From contig NZ_QLVE01000010.1 in NCBI RefSeq assembly GCF_003331145.1, positions 1 to 64,000 on the forward strand: a stretch of 64,000 bases of DNA, in the 5' to 3' direction. A program made the translations under genes and the position numbers. Source of the DNA: Exiguobacterium sp. TNDT2 (lineage in GTDB: Bacteria; Bacillota; Bacilli; Exiguobacteriales; Exiguobacteriaceae). How positions within the stretch are numbered: the first letter of the stretch is position 1; each line of letters starts with the position of its first letter. Shown here one piece after another: positions 24,454 through 34,182 of the stretch. Under the pieces are notes generated by a model. It searched no databases, was not told the DNA's origin, and saw nothing but the letters and a program-made list of their open reading frames with translations.

Positions 24454-25638
24454 ATGGTCGTATTCAAACCGTTTGCCCCATACATGCCAAAACATCCCGA
24501 GAACGTTGCCGCTGACCCGTACGATATCGTCAGTGTCGAACAGGCTCGTGAAGACGTCGAACAGCGTCCCGATTCATTTCTTGCGGTCGATAAGCCGGAA
24601 CTGTTCACGGCGGACATGCCGCTCGAAACGTGGGGACAACGAGCCCGTCATGAGCTCGAACGGCTTTATAAGAGCGAGTTGACCGAACGGACCCACGGGT
24701 TTTATGTTTACCGGCTCATCGATCAAGGGCGTGTCCAGACAGGGCTCGTCGCCACATTCTCGGTGACCGATTATGAGGCCGGTCGCATCAAGATTCATGA
24801 GCACACCCGTGCCGCGAAAGAACGCGAACGCGTCGAGCACGTATCGGCGACGAAAGCGCACACCGGCCCGATTTTGATGAGCCACGCGCCGGACGAAGGG
24901 TTGCGTCGCATCTTGGACGACGCGACGACAGGAGAGGCGTTGTTTGCCTTCACGGACAGTGAAGGTGTCATCCATGAAGGCTATGCCGTGCCATCCAAGC
25001 ATCAAGCGCGCGTCATCATGATCGGAGCCACCATTCCGGCCATCTATATCGCCGACGGGCATCACCGTGCCAAAGCCGCGGCCGTCGTCGCCCGGAGTCC
25101 GATTCATGAAGGGGAATCGAAACAAGAGCGGGATCATTTCCTCGGCGTCCTCTTCCCGAGCGATGAGCTGACGATTTTGCCGTATCATCGGATTTTGAAT
25201 CAAGTGGCCCATGAAGAAGTGATGGTGCTGCTCGAAAGTCTGGATTTCTCGTATGACATCGAGTCGGTCCCTTTCTTGTATGTCCCGAACGAGCGGGGCA
25301 CGTTCGGTTTTTCTAACTGGGGCGAACATTTCATGCTCAAAAAACGACAGACGACGACGGCGCTCGACGTCGAGACGTTGCAACGAGATGTGCTCGAACC
25401 ATATTTTCACGTCACGGACGTTCGCACTGATCCTCGCATCGATTTCATTGGCGGCAAGGATGCCCTGACACGCCTCATCCACTTGGCTGGACGTAGGGAC
25501 GTCGTCGTGTTGACGTGCCACGCCACGGCGATGGAAGAGTTGATGCGCGTCGCCGATGAGAGCGGTCAAATGCCGCCAAAATCGACGTGGTTCGAACCGA
25601 AATTGAAGAGCGGTCTGTTCATTCATCGGTTCGATTGA
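24454..25638 (+). CDS. DUF1015 family protein in the serine operon
   Basis: A 394-residue cytosolic protein of the DUF1015 family, recognisable by the start VFKPFAPYMPKHPENVAADPYDIVS, HGFYVYRLI, and the motif YIADGHHRAKAAAVVAR (about 193-209). The DGHHR segment is like that of ParB/Srx-fold phosphotransferases such as the serine kinases SbnI and SerK. It follows serA with AGGAGG and lies in a serC-serA operon lacking serB. Inference: it handles the phosphoserine/serine step or a serine-derived phosphate; this is not proved. ATG at 24454 has seven-base spacing, whereas ATG at 24448 abuts the site. Confidence 0.75.
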   Translation: MVVFKPFAPYMPKHPENVAADPYDIVSVEQAREDVEQRPDSFLAVDKPELFTADMPLETWGQRARHELERLYKSELTERTHGFYVYRLIDQGRVQTGLVATFSVTDYEAGRIKIHEHTRAAKERERVEHVSATKAHTGPILMSHAPDEGLRRILDDATTGEALFAFTDSEGVIHEGYAVPSKHQARVIMIGATIPAIYIADGHHRAKAAAVVARSPIHEGESKQERDHFLGVLFPSDELTILPYHRILNQVAHEEVMVLLESLDFSYDIESVPFLYVPNERGTFGFSNWGEHFMLKKRQTTTALDVETLQRDVLEPYFHVTDVRTDPRIDFIGGKDALTRLIHLAGRRDVVVLTCHATAMEELMRVADESGQMPPKSTWFEPKLKSGLFIHRFD

Positions 25639-25703
25639 ACGTGCAGAGTGGCGTCACGACGTGAAAAGCGTTATAAATGGAAGAGAAGAAAGGGGTGGCC
25701 GCC

Positions 25704-26858
25704 ATGGCTAAAGCCGTATATCTTCACATTCCATTTTGTGAACATATTTGTTATTACTGCGATTTCAACAAGGTGTTCTTGAAGAACCAACCGGTTGATG
25801 ACTATTTAGATGCACTTGAACGAGAAATCAAACTCTCGCTCAAACAATATCCGACCGATACGATCGAGACGATCTTTATCGGCGGCGGGACACCGACCGC
25901 ACTCGATGAGGCGCAGATGAAACGTCTCATGGATATGGTCGCGCGTCACTTGCTCCCGCTCGCGTCGCCGAATCTCGAATACTCGGTCGAGGCGAACCCG
26001 AACTTCGTGAGCGCCGAGAAGCTTGATACGATGAAACAGGGCGGCGTCAACCGCGTCAGTTTCGGTGTCCAAACGTTCGATGACGGCGGACTCGAACGGA
26101 TCGGACGGACACACCGGGCCGATGACGTGTTCGCGACCGTGACAGAGGCCGCGAAGCGATTCGATAACATTTCAATCGACTTGATGTTCGGCTTGCCGGA
26201 GCAGACGCTTGAGCAGATCGAGCGCGACCTCGACTTGGCGTTCAAGCTTCCGATTCAACACGTGTCTTCCTATTCGTTGATCCTCGAGCCGCACACCGTG
26301 TTCGCGATTCAAGAACGAAAAGGAAAGCTGCGCCTTCCGGGCGAGGACATCGAAGTCGCGATGTATTTGAAAGTGATGGAGACGCTCGAACGTCGCGGTT
26401 TGAAGCAATACGAGATTTCGAACTATAGCCTCGAAGGACGCGAGAGCCGTCACAACCAAGTGTACTGGCGCAACGAAGAGTATTATGGTTTCGGGGCCGG
26501 AGCGCACAGTTATTTGAACGGGGAACGGCGGGCGAACATCGCCCCGATTCCGCACTATATCAAGGAGGAAGGGCTACCGGTTCGCAATACGACGACGCTC
26601 GAGACGTTCGAGAAGATGGAAGAGGAACTGTTCCTCGGACTCCGGATGCGTCAAGGCGTGTCGTTTGCGACGTTCGAGTCGAAGTATGGTGTGTCGATGC
26701 GTTCGGTGTTCGGGCACGTCTTGACTGAGCTTGAGGCGAAACGGTTGATCGAGACGACGGACACACACGTCCGCTTGACCGAATCTGGGCTCCCGCTCGC
26801 CAACGAGGCGTTCGCCGCTTTCATCGGCGAGGCACGGATGATCGACTCACCGGAATAG
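25704..26858 (+). CDS. hemW: Radical SAM heme chaperone HemW
   Basis: A 384-residue radical SAM protein. The 4Fe-4S cluster motif C-x3-C-x2-C is in HIPFCEHICYYCDFNKVF, followed by IFIGGGTPTALDE, SVEANPNF and VSFGVQTFDDGGL, then the HemN C-terminal domain. HemW inserts heme into respiratory enzymes and was formerly mistaken for coproporphyrinogen dehydrogenase. ATG at 25704 follows AAAGGGGTGG; an upstream in-frame ATG at 25677 lacks a site. It occupies its Bacillus position before hrcA, after the serine insertion. Confidence 0.92.
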   Translation: MAKAVYLHIPFCEHICYYCDFNKVFLKNQPVDDYLDALEREIKLSLKQYPTDTIETIFIGGGTPTALDEAQMKRLMDMVARHLLPLASPNLEYSVEANPNFVSAEKLDTMKQGGVNRVSFGVQTFDDGGLERIGRTHRADDVFATVTEAAKRFDNISIDLMFGLPEQTLEQIERDLDLAFKLPIQHVSSYSLILEPHTVFAIQERKGKLRLPGEDIEVAMYLKVMETLERRGLKQYEISNYSLEGRESRHNQVYWRNEEYYGFGAGAHSYLNGERRANIAPIPHYIKEEGLPVRNTTTLETFEKMEEELFLGLRMRQGVSFATFESKYGVSMRSVFGHVLTELEAKRLIETTDTHVRLTESGLPLANEAFAAFIGEARMIDSPE

Positions 26859-26876
26859 ACATCGATGTCATAAACA

Positions 26877-26912
26877 CAAGGGCGAACCCGGATTGGGTTC
26901 GCCCTTGTTTTG
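26877..26912. terminator. Bidirectional terminator between hemW and the DUF1054 gene
   Basis: Perfect 13-14-bp stem CAAGGGCGAACCC/GGGTTCGCCCTTG (26877-26890, 26896-26908) with a 5-base loop and a short T tract. It serves two convergent genes. Confidence 0.88.
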
Positions 26913-26913
26913 G

Positions 26914-27519
26914 TCATAAGACAAGATCGCGGTAAAGCGGCAGGAGCCGGCTGAACGTGTCCTCGACGAGCGCGAGGAACGCGGCTTCGTTTTGGAGAAT
27001 CGACGCATCGGCCGGAAGTTGACGTCCAATCAAGAAGTCGGCTTTCTTCACGGTCGCGAACCGTTCCGTGATTGCCTCAATCGATTCAGCTGACGAATCC
27101 TCAATTAAGAACGCGTCTTTTTTCATATGATCCCCGGCGACATGGAAGTCGGGGAACTCTGATTTGAAGTCGATCGTCATGAGTCGACGGCCGATCGCTT
27201 CTTTGTTCGGCATCTCATAGATGAAGGCGAGCCAAATGAAGACGCGATCATCGAACAGGCCGACTTGGAAATGGGGATGTTTCTTATAGCCGCGCTTATC
27301 ATGGCAAATGGCCATCCACGTGTCTTTCGGTGGATTGACTGTGCGACGGGCATGTTTGGCGACATGCAGATAGAGCGGGAGACCGACATCGGCCTCAAGT
27401 TGAGGACCGACCTCGTCATAGATTCGGTGGAACAGCGGTTGAATCTCAGCACGGATCCCAGCCATCCGGGCATCGAGTCCGTCTTGTGTGAATACGTTAA
27501 ATTGTTGTGTTGTAAACAT
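26914..27519 (-). CDS. yktB: DUF1054 / UPF0637 protein (YktB-like)
   Basis: A 201-residue soluble protein that matches the DUF1054 family in length and pattern: FTTQQFNVFTQDGLDARM at the start, HVAKHARRTVNPPKDTW, HFQVGLFDDRVFIWLAF, and FHVAGDHMKKDAF. Function unknown. It is inserted leftward between hemW and the heat-shock operon, where B. subtilis has nothing. Upstream, on the minus strand, AGGTGATTAG precedes the ATG at 27519. Confidence 0.82.
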   Translation of the reverse strand: MFTTQQFNVFTQDGLDARMAGIRAEIQPLFHRIYDEVGPQLEADVGLPLYLHVAKHARRTVNPPKDTWMAICHDKRGYKKHPHFQVGLFDDRVFIWLAFIYEMPNKEAIGRRLMTIDFKSEFPDFHVAGDHMKKDAFLIEDSSAESIEAITERFATVKKADFLIGRQLPADASILQNEAAFLALVEDTFSRLLPLYRDLVL

Positions 27520-27608
27520 CTAATCACCTCAATTTGTATCATACCGAAACTTGAAGAGACATGCATACCGGAAGGCTTCAATGGACAGGAAAAAATGAGG
27601 CGAATGAA

Positions 27609-27636
27609 TTGACAAATGTGGAGAACATGATAATAT
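27609..27636 (+). promoter_or_regulatory. Sigma-A promoter of the hrcA heat-shock operon
   Basis: Consensus TTGACA at 27609-27614, a 16-base spacer and TAATAT at 27631-27636. The CIRCE operator begins 12 bases downstream and overlaps the expected transcription start. Confidence 0.85.
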
Positions 27637-27647
27637 TTGAAGTGTGA

Positions 27648-27674
27648 TTAGCACTCGATGAATATGAGTGCTAA
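27648..27674 (+). promoter_or_regulatory. CIRCE operator (HrcA binding site)
   Basis: Perfect inverted repeat TTAGCACTC-N9-GAGTGCTAA (27648-27656, 27666-27674). HrcA binds CIRCE and represses the class I heat-shock operon. The site matches the consensus exactly and lies just upstream of hrcA. Confidence 0.97.
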
Positions 27675-27710
27675 CAAAGTAAGGCCAATCCTTCAGAGAG
27701 GAGTGACGTT

Positions 27711-28733
27711 GTGCTGACAGAGAGACAATTGCTCATTTTACGAGCCATTATTGATGATTATATTCAAACGGCCCAACCCGTCGGTTCGCGGACGTTATCG
27801 AAGCGGGATGACTTGTCATTCAGTTCGGCGACGATCCGAAATGACATGGCCGATTTAGAAGATTTGGGTCTGATTGAAAAGCCGCACACGTCGGCCGGAC
27901 GCATCCCGTCTGAAGTCGGTTATCGGTACTATGTCGACCATCTCGTCGAGACGAAAATCATCGACGAGCGGGCGACATATCATCTCGGCGAACGACTTCG
28001 TGCCTCGGCCCAAGAGTCGGAAGTACTCATCCGTCAAGCCGCTGACCTACTCTCTGATTTGACCAATTATACGACGGTGGCACTCGGACCCAACAGCCAG
28101 ATGAATCGGTTGGCCCGAATCGATTTGATGCCGCTCGATGAGCGACGCGGTGTCGTCTTGATCGTGACCGATCAAGGACACGTCGAACATCGGACGGTCG
28201 TATTCGATTCACCGATGGCGCCGGATGTGGTCGAACAGACGGTTCGGTTCTTGAACAATCGTCTGAAAGGAACTCCACTCGGTCAGCTGAAGCTTCGAAT
28301 TGGAGAAGAAGTGTCCAAGCTTCACCTCGCGCATCAAGAACAATTTGAGTTCATGATGCAACTCATTCAATCGACCGTCGGCGTTCACCATCCTGCTTCA
28401 CTTTACCTAGGCGGGAAGAAGAACATCTTCAATCAACCTGAGTTTCAGACGCTTGATACGCTGCGTCCGTTCCTTGAATGGATCGATGAGCAGGAGCGAT
28501 TGACCGACTGGCTCGAATCGTTGCCAAACCGGGAGATTTATGTGAGCATTGGAAGCGAGAATGGCATCGTCGCGCTTCAAAATTGTAGCGTTATCACCTC
28601 CGACTATACGCTCGACGGCCAGACATTCGGCACGATCGCGATGATTGGGCCGACTCGGATGGATTATCGACACGGGGTTCAAATGATGGGACAAATTATT
28701 GAGGCGCTCAGGCGAACGAAATTAGAAGAGTGA
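27711..28733 (+). CDS. hrcA: Heat-inducible transcription repressor HrcA
   Basis: A 340-residue repressor of class I heat-shock genes. The N-terminal winged helix (about 1-75) contains [22 protein letters not shown] and [21 protein letters not shown]. The GAF-like dimer domain ends with [19 protein letters not shown], a family signature. It binds the CIRCE site 37 bases upstream, so the operon is autoregulated, with activity depending on GroEL. Start is GTG at 27711 after GAGAGGAG. Confidence 0.96.
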   Translation: MLTERQLLILRAIIDDYIQTAQPVGSRTLSKRDDLSFSSATIRNDMADLEDLGLIEKPHTSAGRIPSEVGYRYYVDHLVETKIIDERATYHLGERLRASAQESEVLIRQAADLLSDLTNYTTVALGPNSQMNRLARIDLMPLDERRGVVLIVTDQGHVEHRTVVFDSPMAPDVVEQTVRFLNNRLKGTPLGQLKLRIGEEVSKLHLAHQEQFEFMMQLIQSTVGVHHPASLYLGGKKNIFNQPEFQTLDTLRPFLEWIDEQERLTDWLESLPNREIYVSIGSENGIVALQNCSVITSDYTLDGQTFGTIAMIGPTRMDYRHGVQMMGQIIEALRRTKLEE

Positions 28734-28750
28734 TGGAAAGGAGCCTCATT

Positions 28751-29323
28751 ATGACAACTGACAAACAAAACGGGCCAGGGCCAGAAGAAGTGCTCGAAGA
28801 AAAAGATTTTGATCCGAAACAGATGGAGACAGTAGAAGCTGAAGAGGTTTCAAATGTTGAGTTTGTGGAAGAAACTTCTGAAGGGACGGATTTACAGAAA
28901 GAGATCGACGCACTCAAAGCGAGCGAGCTCCGCATCCGCGCGGACTTTGACAACTTCCGACGCCGGACGAACGAAGAGAACGCGAAACGTGTGAAGTTCG
29001 CTTCACAGACGGTCGTCGAGAAATTGATTCCGCTCATCGACAACTTTGAACGGGCGCTCCAAGTCGAAGCGAATTCGGAAGACGCCAAGCAGATTCAAGC
29101 CGGCGTCGACATGATTCACCGCCAGTTGCTCGACGTTTTGAACGGTGAGAACGTCGAAGTGATCGACGCGGTCGGACAACCGTTTGACCCGAACTATCAT
29201 CAAGCGGTCATGCAAGAGCCGAGCGATGAGTTCGAGTCAGGGATCGTGACGATGGAGCTTCAAAAAGGGTACACAATGCACGGACGTGTCATTCGTCCGA
29301 GCATGGTAAAAGTCTCAGAATAA
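28751..29323 (+). CDS. grpE: Nucleotide exchange factor GrpE
   Basis: A 190-residue DnaK co-chaperone. An acidic, disordered N-terminus (about 1-60) precedes a long coiled coil with RADFDNFRRRTNEENAKRVKFA, then the C-terminal beta domain (PFDPNYHQAVMQEPSDEF, LQKGYTMHGRVIRPSMVKVSE). It releases ADP from DnaK. ATG at 28751 lies seven bases after AAAGGAG; the open frame reaches back to 28730 without a site. Confidence 0.95.
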   Translation: MTTDKQNGPGPEEVLEEKDFDPKQMETVEAEEVSNVEFVEETSEGTDLQKEIDALKASELRIRADFDNFRRRTNEENAKRVKFASQTVVEKLIPLIDNFERALQVEANSEDAKQIQAGVDMIHRQLLDVLNGENVEVIDAVGQPFDPNYHQAVMQEPSDEFESGIVTMELQKGYTMHGRVIRPSMVKVSE

Positions 29324-29349
29324 CATTACTTAATTAGATGGAGGAATAG

Positions 29350-31176
<1,827 letters not shown>

Positions 31177-31193
31177 GGCAACCGATAGATAGG

Positions 31194-31228
31194 AGAGCGC
31201 CAAAGCAGGTTTCTGCTTTGGCTCTTTC
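31194..31228 (+). promoter_or_regulatory. Intercistronic hairpin between dnaK and dnaJ
   Basis: Perfect 10-bp stem GCCAAAGCAG/CTGCTTTGGC (31199-31208, 31213-31222) with a GTTT loop, followed by only a short T tract (TCTTTCC). It is best read as a partial terminator or mRNA-processing/stability element that would lower dnaJ relative to dnaK. A weak promoter-like TTCCAT-16-TAGAAT lies just downstream (about 31226-31253). Confidence 0.6.
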
Positions 31229-31285
31229 CATGTTAAGGTAGATTCGGTAGAATCTTAGTTTAGACAGTGTAGAGGAGAGAGTAAC

Positions 31286-32392
31286 GTGGCGAAACGAGAT
31301 TACTATGAAGTGCTTGGCCTGGATAAATCGGCCTCGGCACAAGACATCAAGCGGGCATATCGTAAGCTCGCACGACAATATCACCCAGACATCAACCAAG
31401 AGCCGGATGCGGCTGAGAAATTTAAAGAGCTCGGCGAAGCGTATGAAGTGCTGTCAGACGAGCAAAAACGGGCCCAATACGACCGCTTCGGTTTTGAAGG
31501 GGCCAGCCAGTTCGGTGGCGGTGGCGACTTCCAAGGCGGTTTCGGCGACATTTTTGACATGTTCTTCGGTGGCGGCGGACGTCGTCAAGACCCGAACGCC
31601 CCACGTCGCGGCGAAGATTATCAATACGTCGTCGACCTCGATTTCATGGAGAGCGTGACCGGTAAGACGGAAACGATCGACCTTGAGATCGAAGTGGAAT
31701 GTGACACGTGCATGGGCAGCGGCGCCAAACCGGGAACGAAACCAGAGACGTGTGGCCGTTGTGGCGGCAGCGGTGTCGAGACGGTCGAACAGAACACGAT
31801 TCTCGGCCGGATGGTCAACCAGCGGACGTGTAGCCAATGTCACGGCAGCGGCAAGACGATTAAAGAAAAATGTGACACGTGCCACGGCTCAGGCCACGTC
31901 AAAAAACAGAAGCAAGTCGAAGTCAAGATTCCGGCCGGGATTGACAACGGCCAACAAATTCGTCTCTCCGGTAAAGGCGGCCCAGGTCATAACGGCGGGC
32001 CAGCCGGAGACCTATATATCGTCGTCCGCGTCCGGGCCCATGAGATCTTTGAACGGGTCGACCAACACATCACGATGGAGATGCCGGTCACGTTCGCTCA
32101 GGCCGCACTCGGTGCCGAGCTCGAAGTTCCGACCGTCCACGGCAAGGTGAGTTTGAAAGTTCCGGCCGGCACGCAAACCGGGTCGAAATTCCGATTGCGC
32201 GGCAAAGGGATGCCGAGCGTCCGCGGCGGCGGCAATGGCGACCAGTACGTCAATATCGTCATCATGACGCCGACGAACATGACCGACCGCCAAAAAGAAT
32301 TGCTCCGTGAATTCGAAGAGATTAGCGGAGAAGCAGGCGTCGAAGAACAACACGGCCTGTTCCAAAAGATGAAGAAGTTTTTTAGCCAGTAA
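31286..32392 (+). CDS. dnaJ: Chaperone protein DnaJ
   Basis: A 368-residue type I Hsp40. The J domain (about 1-70) has the catalytic HPD in [11 protein letters not shown], followed by a Gly/Phe-rich linker (about 75-105). Four CxxCxGxG zinc repeats are all intact: [24 protein letters not shown] and CDTCHGSG. The C-terminal substrate domain follows. It stimulates DnaK ATPase. Start is GTG at 31286, preceded by GAGAGAG. Confidence 0.97.
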   Translation: MAKRDYYEVLGLDKSASAQDIKRAYRKLARQYHPDINQEPDAAEKFKELGEAYEVLSDEQKRAQYDRFGFEGASQFGGGGDFQGGFGDIFDMFFGGGGRRQDPNAPRRGEDYQYVVDLDFMESVTGKTETIDLEIEVECDTCMGSGAKPGTKPETCGRCGGSGVETVEQNTILGRMVNQRTCSQCHGSGKTIKEKCDTCHGSGHVKKQKQVEVKIPAGIDNGQQIRLSGKGGPGHNGGPAGDLYIVVRVRAHEIFERVDQHITMEMPVTFAQAALGAELEVPTVHGKVSLKVPAGTQTGSKFRLRGKGMPSVRGGGNGDQYVNIVIMTPTNMTDRQKELLREFEEISGEAGVEEQHGLFQKMKKFFSQ

Positions 32393-32410
32393 AAGGAGCG
32401 TGTTCAAACA

Positions 32411-33349
32411 ATGAAATGGTCTGAAATTTGTGTCCACACGACACAGCAAGCAGTCGAAGCCGTATCGAATTTACTACATGAAGTGGGGGCACAAGGGGTC
32501 GTCATCGAGGACGTCGAGGACTACGACCAGATGATGGCCGAAGACCATTTCGGAGAGGTTTGGGACATTTCCGGACGCGAATCATATCCGACGTCTGGCG
32601 TCTACGTGAAAGCGTACGTCCCGGCCTCGGGTGATTTCCAAGACACCCTCGCCGCGCTCAAAAAAGAAGTGGATGGCTTGCGTCATGTGCTCGATATCGG
32701 TACCGGTGACGTGACGGTCGTCGAGATGGACGAAGAGGACTGGGCCCACTCGTGGAAGCAGTACTACAAGCCCGTCAAAATCTCGCAACATTTGACGATC
32801 GTCCCGCTTTGGGAAGATTACGAGCCACAACCGGAAGAGAACGTCATCTTGCTCGATCCGGGCATGGCGTTCGGGACGGGTACGCATCCGACGACGATGC
32901 TCTGCATTCAGGCGATCGAAAACTATATCCGACCGGGTGACCGGCTAATCGATGTCGGCACTGGGTCGGGCGTGCTCGCCATCGCCGCGGCGAAACTCGG
33001 AGCCGAACGGGTCGATGCGCTCGATTTGGATGCGGTCGCCGTCGAATCGGCGCGTCAAAACGTCGAGACGAACGATGCGCAAGACGTCGTCGATGTGAAG
33101 ACGGGGGATCTGCTAAAAGGGATGACGGGCGAGTATGACCTCGTCGTCGCCAATATTTTGGCCGACGTCATCATGCTGTTCATCGATGACGCTTACGCGC
33201 GCGTCAAGTCAGGCGGTTACTTCATCACGTCTGGAATCATCGGTCAAAAGCGGGCCGAAGTGACGGCTGCGCTCGAAGCGTCCGGTTTCACGATTGTAGA
33301 GACACGAGTCATGGAAGACTGGGTCGCCATCATCGCGAAGAAGGACTAA
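32411..33349 (+). CDS. prmA: Ribosomal protein L11 methyltransferase
   Basis: A 312-residue AdoMet-dependent methyltransferase that trimethylates L11 lysines. The N-terminal recognition domain begins MKWSEICVHTTQQAVEAVSN. The catalytic domain shows DPGMAFGTGTHPTTMLC, motif I DVGTGSGVLAIAAAKLG, and VANILADVIM. It occupies its usual Bacillus position after dnaJ, with an AAAGGAG ribosome site, and belongs to the heat-shock operon by readthrough. Confidence 0.94.
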   Translation: MKWSEICVHTTQQAVEAVSNLLHEVGAQGVVIEDVEDYDQMMAEDHFGEVWDISGRESYPTSGVYVKAYVPASGDFQDTLAALKKEVDGLRHVLDIGTGDVTVVEMDEEDWAHSWKQYYKPVKISQHLTIVPLWEDYEPQPEENVILLDPGMAFGTGTHPTTMLCIQAIENYIRPGDRLIDVGTGSGVLAIAAAKLGAERVDALDLDAVAVESARQNVETNDAQDVVDVKTGDLLKGMTGEYDLVVANILADVIMLFIDDAYARVKSGGYFITSGIIGQKRAEVTAALEASGFTIVETRVMEDWVAIIAKKD

Positions 33350-33352
33350 GCT

Positions 33353-34099
33353 ATGCAACGTTATTTCTTACCGCGCGAATCATTTGTCAATGACATGGCC
33401 ACGTTACCGGCCGACGTCGTCTATCATATCGGCACGGTGCTTCGGGAAAGTCCTGGGTATCGTATGGTGCTTTTAGATGGTACCGGTCTCGAGTATGAGG
33501 CCGAGGTCGTGACGCTCGAGAAGAAGAGGGGGACGGCCCGAGTGCTCGAACGTCGTCAAGCGACGACCGAACTTCCCGTCGACGTGACACTCGCCTATGC
33601 GCTTCCGAAAGGCGATAAAGTCGAACTCGTCGCCCAAAAAGGGACCGAACTCGGCATGCATCACTTTTGGGTGTTCGAGTCGAAGCGCTCGGTCGCCAGA
33701 TGGGACGCCAAAAAGGCACCGAAAAAAGTTGAACGGCTCCAAAAAATCATGCAGGAAGCGGCCGAACAGTCGTACCGCGCCGTCGTTCCGATGTGCCAAC
33801 ACATCACACCTCGAGAACTGGCGGACCGAATCGATGCGTTCGACGCCGTCGTCATCGCCTATGAGGAAGAAGCAAAGCAAGGGGAGCAAGCAGCGTTTGT
33901 GACCATATTGCAAGCACTGCGTCCTGGGGCAAAACTACTGCTCATTGTCGGGCCGGAAGGCGGCTTTGACGAAAGTGAAGTGAACGAGTGGATGGAGCGC
34001 GGGGCACGGGCCTGTGCGTTCGGACCGCGCATCTTGCGTTCGGAGACGGCTCCGCTCTATGCGCTCGCAGCTGTGTCTTATGCGCTCGAATTAAATTAA
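33353..34099 (+). CDS. rsmE: 16S rRNA (uracil-1498-N3)-methyltransferase
   Basis: A 248-residue SPOUT-fold methyltransferase acting on U1498 of 16S rRNA. It begins MQRYFLPRESF and contains KGDKVELVAQKGTELGM, RWQKI-like region ERLQKIMQEAAEQSYRA, LLIVGPEGGFDESEV and FGPRILRSETAPLYALAAV. It starts three bases after prmA and ends the heat-shock gene cluster at a terminator. In B. subtilis mtaB (yqeV) follows; here it is absent and unrelated genes are inserted. Confidence 0.94.
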   Translation: MQRYFLPRESFVNDMATLPADVVYHIGTVLRESPGYRMVLLDGTGLEYEAEVVTLEKKRGTARVLERRQATTELPVDVTLAYALPKGDKVELVAQKGTELGMHHFWVFESKRSVARWDAKKAPKKVERLQKIMQEAAEQSYRAVVPMCQHITPRELADRIDAFDAVVIAYEEEAKQGEQAAFVTILQALRPGAKLLLIVGPEGGFDESEVNEWMERGARACAFGPRILRSETAPLYALAAVSYALELN

Positions 34100-34105
34100 C
34101 ACCTC

Positions 34106-34138
34106 AAACGGCTCTCGCGGATGCGGGAGCCGTTTTTT
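34106..34138 (+). terminator. Terminator of the heat-shock operon
   Basis: Stem ACGGCTCTCGC/GCGGGAGCCGT with one G-T pair (34108-34118, 34123-34133) and a 4-base loop, followed by five more T after the stem. Confidence 0.9.
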
Positions 34139-34148
34139 GAGAAGACAG

Positions 34149-34177
34149 AAGGGCTCGCATAATCACTGCGAGCCCTT
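34149..34177 (-). terminator. Terminator of the subtilase gene
   Basis: Perfect 11-bp stem AAGGGCTCGCA/TGCGAGCCCTT (34149-34159, 34167-34177). It lies just downstream of the leftward subtilase gene; the T tract on that strand is poor (TTCTGTCTTC). Confidence 0.65.
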
Positions 34178-34182
34178 GCTTA

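Noticed and set aside
24574-25626. Long open frame (350 codons) on the minus strand opposite the DUF1015 gene
   Set aside because: It mirrors the real gene exactly, lacks a ribosome site, and has a composition typical of antisense frames in codon-biased DNA (many Arg, Asp and His).
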